Positions 7,890-15,576 of a DNA stretch of 31,523 nt are shown in pieces. The DNA is from an uncultured Eubacteriales bacterium (GTDB lineage: Bacteria > Bacillota > Clostridia > Oscillospirales > Acutalibacteraceae). The DNA lies in contig ONEU01000079.1 in the NCBI GenBank assembly GCA_900316925.1, positions 1 to 31,523 on the forward strand, written 5' to 3'. A program made the translations under genes and the position numbers. Within the stretch, counting starts at the first letter, position 1; every line of letters begins with the position of its first letter. Below the pieces are notes generated by a model that searched no databases, had not been told where the DNA came from, and saw nothing but the letters and a program-made list of their open reading frames with translations.

Positions 7890-7918
7890 TTGAAAAATCT
7901 GCGTGATTTTGATATGAT
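7890..7918 (+). promoter_or_regulatory. Promoter of the lipoprotein gene
   Basis: TTGAAA (7890-7895), a 17-base spacer and TATGAT (7913-7918) form a good sigma-A promoter about 50 bases before the lipoprotein start. It lies downstream of the terminator at 7771-7809, which fits a separate transcription unit. Confidence 0.75.
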
Positions 7919-7970
7919 AGAGGTAACGTAACAAAGCTTGTTCAGGTGTAAAGACAGGGAGGTTATGAAC

Positions 7971-9365
7971 ATGAAACGAACATCAGCTTGTCTGCTGTCC
8001 GTCCTGCTAGGGATCGGTATGATAGCAGGCTGTGCTCAGCAGAATACCGAACAATCCTCGTCAGCTGTCAGCAGTATTTCATCTGCTCCGTCGGGACAGG
8101 AGCAGGAAAGTACCTCCGATGCTTCGGCAGCGGAAGCCTCTGACAATCAGGAGAGTCAAAGTGCCTCCACTAATCCGGATCTCGTATCCAATTTCGTTAT
8201 CGAGGTGCTGGACAAGAGCCAGAAGAAGCTCGGACAGTTCCAACAGTCGGGCGGAGCGGTTGTTACCGATAAGGGCATCTTCTACTCTGCCGCTCAGACC
8301 GATGCGCAGAATCAGAAGGTGACAGAATATCATCTCTATCTGCCGGATGAGAACAAACCGGAGGAAAATAAAGATGTGCTGCTCGGCAGTATCAAGGACC
8401 TGTCTTATGAGGCAACCTATGCCCGCACCGAGCTTGGCAGCAAGGAATATACACTCGTGATGACCGGCAATCTGATGGACAGTGAAAAAGACCCTCTCTG
8501 GCTGCTGGAATTTGACCTGGACAAACATTCGATGCAAAAGTATCAGATCAGCAATAACGGTTTTGCCTATACCGCGATGGCTGCGGCTAACGGAAAACTG
8601 CTGATTATCAATCACGACCAGGAGCTCAATCTGACAGACAGATTGTATGAGTTTGACCCTGCTACCTGCGGTATCCGTCAGGTGATGAGCTTTGAACTCA
8701 ACGAGCTGATCGGTGATACCCTCCGGCAGGTGTATTCGGACGGCAGCAGGATCTATCTGCTGCGGCTGCACTTTGATGAGGAATCGAATGTGCGGATGTT
8801 TGTCGATACCTACGATATGGATTACAAGAAGCTGGACGAACGGGATATCACGCTGCTGATGGTCAAGGCAAATGCCAATATGCTGATGGCGGACGAGGTC
8901 TTCAATGAGATGAAGCAGATGGTGAGCCGTTTTATCATTTTCAACAAGGACTGTATTTATTACGAGAATTTCAGTGCCACCCATTTCCTGGGAAGTCTCA
9001 CCTCTCTGGAGCTGCTGGATGAGTCAAGCGAAGCTGTCTGTGCCTCCTTTGGCAGCGGAACCCCCTTCTTTTTCAACCACGAACTGCTGAAAACCAGTAG
9101 CAACTCATCGGAGGAGCAGTCGGAACAGGAAAAACAGGAGGAAGAGGAATCCGCCGCAGAAAAGGAAAAAGAACTGCCCTACTATTTTGAATGGGCGGGA
9201 GACGGTTTTTCGCAGTATCCGATGACTTTCTCTGACAGTCGGTACTATATTGACAGCGGATCACGCAGTCAGAACGGCAGTCTGATGCTGCAAACGAGTA
9301 GTTTCGATCCTGAGAGAAAAGAGAATCCTCTGCCCCTGCAGATTTATTATTACCCGGCGAAATGA
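7971..9365 (+). CDS. Lipoprotein of unknown function
   Basis: The protein has 464 residues. The N-terminus MKRTSACLLSVLLGIGMIAG followed by Cys is a lipoprotein signal with lipobox IAGC (Cys at 21). The mature protein begins with a low-complexity Ser/Gln/Glu linker (about 22-65). A folded region of roughly 330 residues follows, rich in repeated strand-like stretches reminiscent of a beta-propeller, but no family is recognised. Near the C-terminus is a Glu/Gln/Lys-rich insert (SEEQSEQEKQEEEESAAEKE), then a final 60 residues. I chose the ATG at 7971 because AGGGAGG (7956-7962) lies eight bases upstream; an ATG at 7965 is too close to it. It probably sits on the outer face of the membrane. Function unknown. 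Confidence 0.8.
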   Translation: MKRTSACLLSVLLGIGMIAGCAQQNTEQSSSAVSSISSAPSGQEQESTSDASAAEASDNQESQSASTNPDLVSNFVIEVLDKSQKKLGQFQQSGGAVVTDKGIFYSAAQTDAQNQKVTEYHLYLPDENKPEENKDVLLGSIKDLSYEATYARTELGSKEYTLVMTGNLMDSEKDPLWLLEFDLDKHSMQKYQISNNGFAYTAMAAANGKLLIINHDQELNLTDRLYEFDPATCGIRQVMSFELNELIGDTLRQVYSDGSRIYLLRLHFDEESNVRMFVDTYDMDYKKLDERDITLLMVKANANMLMADEVFNEMKQMVSRFIIFNKDCIYYENFSATHFLGSLTSLELLDESSEAVCASFGSGTPFFFNHELLKTSSNSSEEQSEQEKQEEEESAAEKEKELPYYFEWAGDGFSQYPMTFSDSRYYIDSGSRSQNGSLMLQTSSFDPERKENPLPLQIYYYPAK

Positions 9366-9465
9366 TTTTCCGCCGGCACTGCACGAAGTCAACGAGACGG
9401 GCAAATCCGCTTTCTGAAAACGGCTGTGTCTGTGTATGAAAGATGATAGATTTAGCCGGCAGGCC

Positions 9466-9523
9466 GCCGTGCCGGATGTCAGCGACAGGGCAGCTTTGTC
9501 AAAGACGTACAAAGAGAGCGCAG
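9466..9523. repeat. Dispersed intergenic repeat, copy 2
   Basis: GCCGTGCCGGATGTCAGCGA (9466-9485) matches copy 1 at 3480-3499 with one change. Downstream are CTTTGTCAAAG (9494-9504), a different palindrome at the same place as in copy 1, then TACA (9508-9511) and GAGCGCAG (9516-9523). A more degenerate related stretch (GCCGGCACTGC... AAGTCAACGAGACGGGCA) may start at 9370. The region 9366-9550 holds no gene of its own. Confidence 0.62.
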
Positions 9524-9550
9524 GTTCTGCCCGGCGCAGGAGGTGATGGG

Positions 9551-10453
9551 TTGAAAAGGCCACGGAATAAGTTCTGGCTATTGGTGGCGCATGTTAAGTA
9601 TTTTTTGAAACGAAGCCGTCTTAATAATATCCCGGCACTTTCGGGGCGGTCGGCGTTCTTTCTGATTTTGTCGATCATTCCGTTTATCATGTTTGTCTAT
9701 GCGGTCACCGTTTTGCTGGGACATGACCCTACCCCTGAAAAGTTTGTTTCCATGTTCCAGGTAGAGATGGACCCGAAGGTTTATGATCTCATTGTCTATG
9801 TGTATAATGCCGCCAGACAGTCGTCATCCGGTTTTGTGATCATCACGATCATTGTGGCACTCTGGTCCGCCGGGAACGGTTTGTACACCATCACGGAGGG
9901 AGTGTCCAGGGTCTATCGTCTGCGGGATACGCGCTTCTGGTTCTTTAAGCGGGTTTTTGCTATGGGGTATACCGTGGTGATCCTTCTGCTTCTGAGCCTC
10001 GCAGCCGGCGTGCTGCTCCTTGACATGATGTTCACCGAGCTTGTCCAGCAGGTATTTGATAATGTGTTTGTCTCCTTGTTTATCAATATCCTCCAGTACT
10101 TCCTGTTCAAGATGCTGGAATTGATGTTCCTGCTCGTGACGCTCAAGCTCTTTCTGAGAAGGCGAATCAAAAACAAACGCTATCGCAGCTTCCGTGCCCT
10201 GCTGCCCGGTATGCTGCTGGTCACCATTGCCTGGGATTTCCTCACCTGGGGTGTGAGCATTTATATTCGCTACTTTGCACAGAATTCTCTCTACGGCAGT
10301 CTGGGTACCGCCGTCATTATTATGATGTGGATTTACTTTGCGGTTTATATTTTCCTCTGGGGCATCCAGTTCAACTGTCTCTATCGGATGAGGCTTTACG
10401 ACATCCGCCTGAAGCCAAAGCGTTCCCGCAAGAAAAAAACAGATAACAGCTGA
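9551..10453 (+). CDS. YihY/BrkB family inner membrane protein
   Basis: This is a 300-residue polytopic membrane protein of the YihY/UPF0761 family (often mislabelled ribonuclease BN). About six hydrophobic segments are visible. Typical features include ALSGRSAFFLILSIIPFIMF near the start, ALWSAGNGLYTITEGVSRVY, and the final SLYGSLGTAVIIMMWIYFAVY segment. The transport or other role of the family is unsettled. The start is TTG at 9551, five bases after GGAGGTG (9539-9545). An upstream extension in the same frame runs through the dispersed repeat and is not coding. The last codons lie inside a hairpin that also terminates trxA from the other side. Confidence 0.85.
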   Translation: MKRPRNKFWLLVAHVKYFLKRSRLNNIPALSGRSAFFLILSIIPFIMFVYAVTVLLGHDPTPEKFVSMFQVEMDPKVYDLIVYVYNAARQSSSGFVIITIIVALWSAGNGLYTITEGVSRVYRLRDTRFWFFKRVFAMGYTVVILLLLSLAAGVLLLDMMFTELVQQVFDNVFVSLFINILQYFLFKMLELMFLLVTLKLFLRRRIKNKRYRSFRALLPGMLLVTIAWDFLTWGVSIYIRYFAQNSLYGSLGTAVIIMMWIYFAVYIFLWGIQFNCLYRMRLYDIRLKPKRSRKKKTDNS

Positions 10454-10472
10454 TGAACCGGCTGTTATCTGT
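10433..10472 (-). terminator. Terminator of trxA, shared with the 3' end of the YihY gene
   Basis: ACAGATAACAGC (10439-10450) and GCTGTTATCTGT (10461-10472) form a perfect 12-base stem around a 10-base loop. On the minus strand the stem is followed by seven T, a strong terminator for trxA. On the plus strand only GTTTCTG follows, so termination of the YihY transcript would be weaker. The left arm lies inside the last codons of the YihY gene, and the loop contains its stop codon. Confidence 0.85.
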
Positions 10473-10488
10473 TTCTGCTTTCAGAGGG

Positions 10489-10797
10489 TTATCGGAGCAT
10501 ATCGAGGATGGACTGCTTCGGGCGGACACCCACCTGCATATCCACGCATTTCCCGTCCTTGAAGACGGCCAGGGTGGGTATACTCATAATGCCGAACTTC
10601 TGTGCCAGTTCGGATTCGTCGTCAACGTTGATCTTTCCGACCTTGATCTCGCTGTGTTCCTCGGCAATCTCGTCCACAACGGGGGAGAGCATCCGGCACG
10701 GTCCGCACCAGGAAGCCCAGAAGTCGATCAGAACCGTCTTTTCGGACTGCAGTACCTCTTCGGCAAAATTAGCGGCGGTAATTTTGATGACTGACAT
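10489..10797 (-). CDS. trxA: Thioredoxin
   Basis: This is a 102-residue cytoplasmic thioredoxin, which reduces protein disulfides with electrons from thioredoxin reductase. The active site WCGPC has Cys31 and Cys34. D25 in the core, the cis-proline P74 in MSIPT, and the C-terminal helix are all in place. The start at 10797 has AAGGAG eight bases upstream on the minus strand. The 15 extra codons of the longer reading frame are non-coding leader. It lies 45 bases after the FIVAR-like membrane gene and is probably the last gene of the ppa operon. No thioredoxin reductase gene is in the window. Confidence 0.96.
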   Translation of the reverse strand: MSVIKITAANFAEEVLQSEKTVLIDFWASWCGPCRMLSPVVDEIAEEHSEIKVGKINVDDESELAQKFGIMSIPTLAVFKDGKCVDMQVGVRPKQSILDMLR

Positions 10798-10842
10798 AGT
10801 TTCAACTCCTTTAATGATTATCATTTCCGGAAACGGGGGCAA

Positions 10843-11988
10843 TTATTTGCCCTTTTTCTTTTTGCTGTTGCGTTTCTGTGCATTTTTGGCGGCCTTGTAC
10901 TCCTGTTCACGTCTGTGCTGGGTGTCATAGTAACGGCCGAAGGATTTTTCGTTCAGCAGCGCCTTTACAAACTGGGGGTGCTTGACGGTAAATTCCGCTT
11001 CCTCCTCGGGATGATTGACAATATGATCCTCCTGCTGTTTTGCGTAGATACTGCAGAAATTGAGCAGGGAGATGATGACATACATGATGATGGAGAGGAC
11101 CGCACCAATACCCACATAGGGATAGATGGCGAGGAACAGATCGAGCAGAGCCAGTACACAGCCAATCATAATGATGACGTGCTTAATATGGCGTCGCCTG
11201 TCGAAGGATGCCGCAAAGAAGCACACAAGCGGGATCAGACCCAAAGCAAAGGCGAGGATGGTACGGAAAATGGTTTCTCCCACGGAGCTGACCACGCCGA
11301 AGGCTTCCTTGACAGGTCCGCCCACCATCATCTGCCAGGCATTCTGCGTCACGGTCACCTTGGCACAGAGGACACGCTGGGCATGGAGGACAGCATCATT
11401 CAGGACAGCCACACTTTCTTCGGTGTATTCCTCACGGTCCACATTCATGGCCTTGTCGATCAGCGTTCCGAGAGCGTCGATATTCACGCCTTCAAGAACC
11501 TGATAGGTCCAGTCGTAATAGGCGGTTCCGATGGTACGGTTGGCAGTATGTTCAGGCTTGCTCTCTTCGCTGCCTTCCGGCTGAGAAGCATTGCTGTTTT
11601 CCTGACTGTTTTCGGAACCGGTTTCTTCACCGGAGGTTTCTTCTTCCTTAGGAGCCTCCACAAGACCGTCCATAGCGGTTTGCAGACGTTTTTCGGCGGC
11701 GTTGATCTCATCCTGTGTGGCCAGATGCAGCGGGACATCCGCAGTGATGGGGCTGACCTCCAGGTTCTCATTGATACAAAGCTCCACTGAAATAAAGGGA
11801 TAGGTCATCAGCAGGATACAGATGACGAAGCAGAAGATCATAACAAATCTGATGATCTGTGAGGGCGTTTTCAGCGGCTTCTTTTTACGCTTGGGTGCAT
11901 TGATTACCGTCACCTGACGCTTGCCCGGTTTTCCCTGAGCAGCTCCGTTTTCTTGGACATCGCTGTTATCTTTCCTGTTTTCTTCCAT
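10843..11988 (-). CDS. Membrane protein with a FIVAR-like segment, unknown function
   Basis: The protein has 381 residues. A charged cytoplasmic N-terminus (1-44, rich in Lys) leads to a first membrane helix (about 46-66). A mostly extracytoplasmic stretch follows, containing an acidic Glu/Ser/Asn-rich linker (113-148) and a helical segment at 171-218. The latter (IDALGTLIDKAMNVD, then YTEESVAVLNDAVLHAQ) matches the FIVAR sugar/surface module pattern by eye. Three further helices (about 241-260, 270-288, 291-313) are followed by a basic C-terminal tail. It lies 26 bases after ppa and 45 before trxA on the same strand. FIVAR is usually found in secreted surface proteins, so its place between membrane helices is unusual. 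Function unknown. Confidence 0.72.
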   Translation of the reverse strand: MEENRKDNSDVQENGAAQGKPGKRQVTVINAPKRKKKPLKTPSQIIRFVMIFCFVICILLMTYPFISVELCINENLEVSPITADVPLHLATQDEINAAEKRLQTAMDGLVEAPKEEETSGEETGSENSQENSNASQPEGSEESKPEHTANRTIGTAYYDWTYQVLEGVNIDALGTLIDKAMNVDREEYTEESVAVLNDAVLHAQRVLCAKVTVTQNAWQMMVGGPVKEAFGVVSSVGETIFRTILAFALGLIPLVCFFAASFDRRRHIKHVIIMIGCVLALLDLFLAIYPYVGIGAVLSIIMYVIISLLNFCSIYAKQQEDHIVNHPEEEAEFTVKHPQFVKALLNEKSFGRYYDTQHRREQEYKAAKNAQKRNSKKKKGK

Positions 11989-12014
11989 TCTTCAAAATAA
12001 TCCTTTCATCAGAA

Positions 12015-12551
12015 TCAGACGGCATTGAACTTCTCGCGATAGTTCCTGATCGTGTCCTCGATGATCTTGATGGCATATTCACGGCCCTTGACCTCATCCA
12101 CAACGGTCTCCTTGTTTTCCAGAGACTTATAGACGGTGAAGAAGTGGGTCATTTCATCAAAGATGTGCTGGGGCAGCTCCGAAATATCGGTATAGCCGTT
12201 ATAGGTGGGATCGTTGAAGGGGATAGCGATGATTTTCTCATCATTACGGCCGTTATCGAGCATGGTAATCACGCCGATGGGGTAGCACTGGATGAGCGTC
12301 AGGGGAATGATGGTCTCCGAGCAGAGCACCAGAACATCAAGGGGATCGAGGTCATCAGCGTAGGTGCGGGGAATAAAGCCGTAGTTAGCAGGGTAATGGG
12401 TCGATGTATGAAGAATACGGTCGAGCTTCAGCAGACCGCTTTGTTTATCAAGCTCATACTTTGCCTTACTGCCCTTGGGGATCTCGATAACAACCATAAA
12501 ATTCTCAGGATTGATTCGGGAAGAGTCCATATCATGCCAGATATTTTGCAT
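12015..12551 (-). CDS. ppa: Inorganic pyrophosphatase, family I
   Basis: This soluble enzyme hydrolyses pyrophosphate to two phosphates, pulling biosynthetic reactions forward. The family I signature DDLDPLD (66-72) supplies the metal-binding aspartates. EIPKGSKAKYE (23-33) and YPANYGFIPRT (53-63) are also conserved. The 178-residue length fits bacterial family I enzymes. The start has AAGGAG nine bases upstream, and an extended -10 promoter lies about 35 bases before it. It heads an operon with the FIVAR-like membrane gene and trxA; no functional link among the three is evident. Confidence 0.96.
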   Translation of the reverse strand: MQNIWHDMDSSRINPENFMVVIEIPKGSKAKYELDKQSGLLKLDRILHTSTHYPANYGFIPRTYADDLDPLDVLVLCSETIIPLTLIQCYPIGVITMLDNGRNDEKIIAIPFNDPTYNGYTDISELPQHIFDEMTHFFTVYKSLENKETVVDEVKGREYAIKIIEDTIRNYREKFNAV

Positions 12552-12581
12552 AGTGATTCACTCCTTAAAAATGATACATAC

Positions 12582-12590
12582 ATTATAACA
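12582..12590 (-). promoter_or_regulatory. Extended -10 promoter of ppa
   Basis: On the minus strand the sequence TGTTATAAT is an extended -10 (TGnTATAAT), about 30 bases before the ppa start codon. The -35 region is weak (GTGAAA at a 15-base spacing), as is common with extended -10 promoters. Confidence 0.65.
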
Positions 12591-12680
12591 CAAAATCCAG
12601 GATTTCACCATAGGTTTTTATAAAATTTCTATGAAAACGACAATTTTTTTTCAGAGAGAGAACACAACTCTTTTCCGCTC

Positions 12681-12714
12681 AAAAAAACAGGATACAGCAA
12701 ATGCTGTATCCTGT
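12681..12714 (-). terminator. Intrinsic terminator of secDF
   Basis: ACAGGATACAG and CTGTATCCTGT form a near-perfect hairpin (12687-12714). On the minus strand it is followed by seven T (12681-12687). It lies 13 bases after the secF stop. The remaining bases up to ppa (12591-12680) hold no gene. Confidence 0.92.
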
Positions 12715-12726
12715 AGTGCGGAAAGA

Positions 12727-13779
12727 TCAGGCTTTGTCGGAGGCTTTGGCTTCCTTGCTCTTGGCAGACTTTTTGCTGCCCTTGGAAGCGTCGGCATTCT
12801 TTCTGGCCTCGGCCTTTTTCTTGTCCTTGTGGTTTTTCCACATCACCCAGAGGGGAGCTGCAATGCAGAGGGAAGAATAGGAACCGGAGATCAGACCGAT
12901 CATCATCGGCAGTGCAAAGCTGACGATGGAATCAATATTGTAGATCAGGGATACCACCAGAACCGAACCGATTGCCACGATGGTGGTAATGGAGGTGCAG
13001 ATGGTTCTCACGAGACACTGGTTGAGGCTGGCGTTGACGATCTCGCCGGTGGGAGTCTTGGGACCCGCCTTTCTTCTGTTCTCACGGATACGGTCGTAGA
13101 TAACGATGGTATCGTTGAGGGAGTAACCGAGGATCATCAGTACGACGGCAATGAAGTTGTCATTGAGCGGCATACGGAACATCGCAAAGGTGAAGTAGAC
13201 GATAATCAGGTCGTGAACCAGGGCAACGACTGCCATGACGCCGGCAGACAGACCGCCGATCTTGCGGAAGCGGATTGCTACATAGAAGATCATCAGGACA
13301 GCGGCGAGGATGACGGCCACCAGACACTTGAAGAAGAAGTTGGTACCCTTGGAGGCGTCAACCGAAGAGGAGGAAGCCTCTGTGAAGTTATTGTCGGAAT
13401 AGGTTGTCTGAAGAGCAGTGGTGATTGCCTTCTTGTCTTCTACGGAGACAGCCTTATTGCCGGTGAACTGAAGGGACACGATGTGATTGTTCTGCTTGCT
13501 GGCATCAGCTGCCAGGTTATCACTGTATGCGAAGGTGATGGTGTCGTTTTTAAGGGACTCCATACCTTTGATCGTATCATTGACGGTCTTCTCGATATCC
13601 TCACTCTTGATGTCGCCGCCGTAGCTGTACTTGATGATCGTACCGCCGGTGAACTGGATGTCCACCTGGGTGGGGAACACGAAGATATTCAGCACCAGGG
13701 AAACCAGCATGATACCCAGGGAGATGCAGAAGAAAATCTTGGAATTCTTGACAAAGTCTATATGGAATTTCTGTCTCAT
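12727..13779 (-). CDS. secF: Protein translocase subunit SecF
   Basis: SecF is a membrane partner of SecD that uses the ion gradient to help release proteins exported through SecYEG. The 350-residue protein has a first helix, an extracytoplasmic domain with FTGGTIIKYSYGGD (43-56), and the conserved GYSLNDTIVIYDRIRENRR motif of the second half, within five C-terminal helices. The tail is Lys/Ala-rich and charged. GGAGG lies eight bases before the ATG. The start overlaps the stop of secD by four bases (ATGA), so the two are translationally coupled. It ends at a strong terminator. Confidence 0.96.
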   Translation of the reverse strand: MRQKFHIDFVKNSKIFFCISLGIMLVSLVLNIFVFPTQVDIQFTGGTIIKYSYGGDIKSEDIEKTVNDTIKGMESLKNDTITFAYSDNLAADASKQNNHIVSLQFTGNKAVSVEDKKAITTALQTTYSDNNFTEASSSSVDASKGTNFFFKCLVAVILAAVLMIFYVAIRFRKIGGLSAGVMAVVALVHDLIIVYFTFAMFRMPLNDNFIAVVLMILGYSLNDTIVIYDRIRENRRKAGPKTPTGEIVNASLNQCLVRTICTSITTIVAIGSVLVVSLIYNIDSIVSFALPMMIGLISGSYSSLCIAAPLWVMWKNHKDKKKAEARKNADASKGSKKSAKSKEAKASDKA

Positions 13780-15143
13780 GATTTCTTACCTCCATATAGT
13801 CTTTTATTTCTGAGGAACTTGATGCTGGAAACGGAGCGCAGCATCAGTCTGGAAGCACCCACGCCCATGATGAAGTTGGCGATAACGCCCACCAGGAGGG
13901 TGTAGCCGAATGCATAGATCAGGCCGGTTGTGGAAACGCCGAAGATTGCGGAGAGGATGTTGGCAGGACCGAACACAAGGATCAGGATGACAGCCACGAT
14001 GATGACGGTGATATTGCCGTCGAAGATAGCGGCGAAGCTGCCCTTGGTACCGTTGGTGATACAGCCGTCCAGGGTCTTGCCGGTCCAGAGCTCGTCCTTG
14101 ATGCGCTCAGCGGTAATGATGTTGGCGTCAACGCCCATACCGATGGAGAGGATCAGGCCGGCGATACCGGGAATTGTCATAGTAAAGCTGGGGAATGCTG
14201 GGAAGTAGCCGGAAACGGCCATGATGGCAATGGCCATCTGACCAAGAAGTGCGATAAAGGCAATGAAGCCGGGCAGTCTGTACATGATGACCATGAAGGT
14301 GAAGATCAGACAGAATGCAACGATAGCGGCAATGCCCATAGCCTCCAGCGCAAAGCTTCCGAGAGACGGGCTGATGGTGCCGTAGCTTTCCACCTTCAGG
14401 CTGAAGGGAAGTGCACCGGCATTGATGGTGTTGGCGAGCTTGGCAGCCTCGGCAGCCGAGAAGCCCTCCGAACCGCCGCCGCTGATGTAGCAGTTGCCGT
14501 CGGGGATCTCCTTGCTCACGGAAGGAGCAGAGATCAGCTCATCGTCCATCCAGATAGAGATCTGTGATTGGTTCGCAGCAGCGGTAGCGGTAGCGGCAGC
14601 AAAGGACTTGATGCCCTCGTCGTCAAACTCAAGGTTGACAACGTGCTGACGGGTGCCGCTGTTGTCGGTCTGGATGTAGCTGGTATAAGCCCGCTTGACG
14701 TTCTTACCGGTCAGGATGACGTCACCGGTCTGTTCGGTGCCGGCACGGAAGGTCAGTTCTGCGGTTGCGGCAAGCTCCTGGATGGCTTCGTCGGGATTGT
14801 AATTCGTCTCGTCCGATTTCCAGGGGAAGCGCACGGTGATACGGTCATTGGTGTAGTCAGGATAGATCTCGTAGTCCGTCACGTTCTGCGATACAAGACG
14901 CAGATCGAGGATAGACTTTACGGCTTCCATCTCGGCGTCGCTGGCGTCAACGCCGTCGGCAGGCGCAAAAACCGCCTCTACACCGCCCTTGATGTCGATG
15001 CCCCATCGGATGTCGTTGATACCCTTGATGTAGGTGATGGTAAAGTCGCCGTTTTCGCCGTATATGCCGAAGATCGAGGTATAGGCGAGTGCAAGGATAA
15101 AAACAAACACGATGAAGAACACCGGTTTTCTGGATTTTTTCAT
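13776..15143 (-). CDS. secD: Protein translocase subunit SecD
   Basis: SecD assists Sec-dependent export together with SecF. It has 455 residues: a first helix (about 8-26), a large extracytoplasmic domain starting with INDIRWGIDIKGG, and a six-helix membrane domain with the family motif GMGVDANIITAERIKDEL. I chose the ATG at 15143 because GGAGG lies seven bases upstream. A reading frame extending 27 codons further upstream (to 15224) starts with residues unlike SecD. A consensus promoter lies about 105 bases upstream (15246-15274), leaving a leader of roughly 95 bases. The neighbour yajC, often found with secDF, is not present here. Confidence 0.96.
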   Translation of the reverse strand: MKKSRKPVFFIVFVFILALAYTSIFGIYGENGDFTITYIKGINDIRWGIDIKGGVEAVFAPADGVDASDAEMEAVKSILDLRLVSQNVTDYEIYPDYTNDRITVRFPWKSDETNYNPDEAIQELAATAELTFRAGTEQTGDVILTGKNVKRAYTSYIQTDNSGTRQHVVNLEFDDEGIKSFAAATATAAANQSQISIWMDDELISAPSVSKEIPDGNCYISGGGSEGFSAAEAAKLANTINAGALPFSLKVESYGTISPSLGSFALEAMGIAAIVAFCLIFTFMVIMYRLPGFIAFIALLGQMAIAIMAVSGYFPAFPSFTMTIPGIAGLILSIGMGVDANIITAERIKDELWTGKTLDGCITNGTKGSFAAIFDGNITVIIVAVILILVFGPANILSAIFGVSTTGLIYAFGYTLLVGVIANFIMGVGASRLMLRSVSSIKFLRNKRLYGGKKS

Positions 15144-15245
15144 ACGGTATCCTCCAATTTTTTCTTTTGTGTCCGGCCGCCTGAGGAGGGGCTTCCGCAG
15201 AGGGAGCGTACCTTCGTCAGACAAACTATGGACATATCAAACAAT

Positions 15246-15274
15246 ATTATATATTTTTTGCCTATAAAAGTCAA
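15246..15274 (-). promoter_or_regulatory. Promoter of secDF
   Basis: On the minus strand TTGACT (plus 15269-15274), a 17-base spacer and a perfect TATAAT (plus 15246-15251) point into secD. This is one of the strongest-looking promoters in the window. Confidence 0.85.
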
Positions 15275-15534
15275 TTCTTTTTTACAGCGAAAAGCGGTTC
15301 GCTCCGGTGCGCAAAGAAAACCGGGAAAAGAATATGTGACGAAAATCCTCTAAAAACACCGTAGGAATCCATTGATTTTCCGTTTTGACGGAAATGAATG
15401 ACAGAAATATACAATCTTACCAAAAATACCTTTGAAATTTTGGCTGTTGAAAACCTCCTGCTTCCTGTGTCCTCCCTTTGTCAGCGGTTAAGGGAAAGGG
15501 GCGTCCGGAAGGTGTAAAGAAGTGAGCTTGACAC
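15275..15534. other. Intergenic region with a hairpin and a repeat relic, no gene seen
   Basis: This stretch lies between the secD promoter and the aminotransferase terminator. It contains a perfect hairpin TTTCCGT-TTTG-ACGGAAA (15377-15394). It also has a stretch (15482-15508) sharing CAGC(C/G)GTTAAG and AAGGGGCGT with the nested hairpin at 3415-3457. A weak plus-strand promoter-like pair (TTGACG 15385-15390, TATACA 15408-15413) has no gene behind it. I see no coding region. Confidence 0.45.
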
Positions 15535-15567
15535 AAAAAAGCGCACGACTAAAATAAAGCCGTGCGC
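15535..15567 (-). terminator. Terminator of the aminotransferase gene
   Basis: On the minus strand the stem GCGCACGGC (plus 15559-15567) pairs with GTCGTGCGC (plus 15541-15549) around a nine-base loop. It is followed by six T (plus 15535-15540). It lies ten bases after the stop codon. Confidence 0.9.
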
Positions 15568-15576
15568 CGTTTGACA

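Noticed and set aside
12631..13905. Plus-strand open frame of 424 codons opposite secF
   Set aside because: Shadow of the secF and secD reading frames, which carry family motifs; no ribosome binding site or known family.
15144..15224. 27-codon N-terminal extension of secD
   Set aside because: The ATG at 15143 has a well-placed GGAGG and begins the typical SecD first helix; the extension has no family support.
15528..15555. TTGACA with TAAAAT at 16 bases on the plus strand
   Set aside because: It lies inside the aminotransferase terminator and drives nothing but antisense sequence; the -10 is formed by the hairpin loop.
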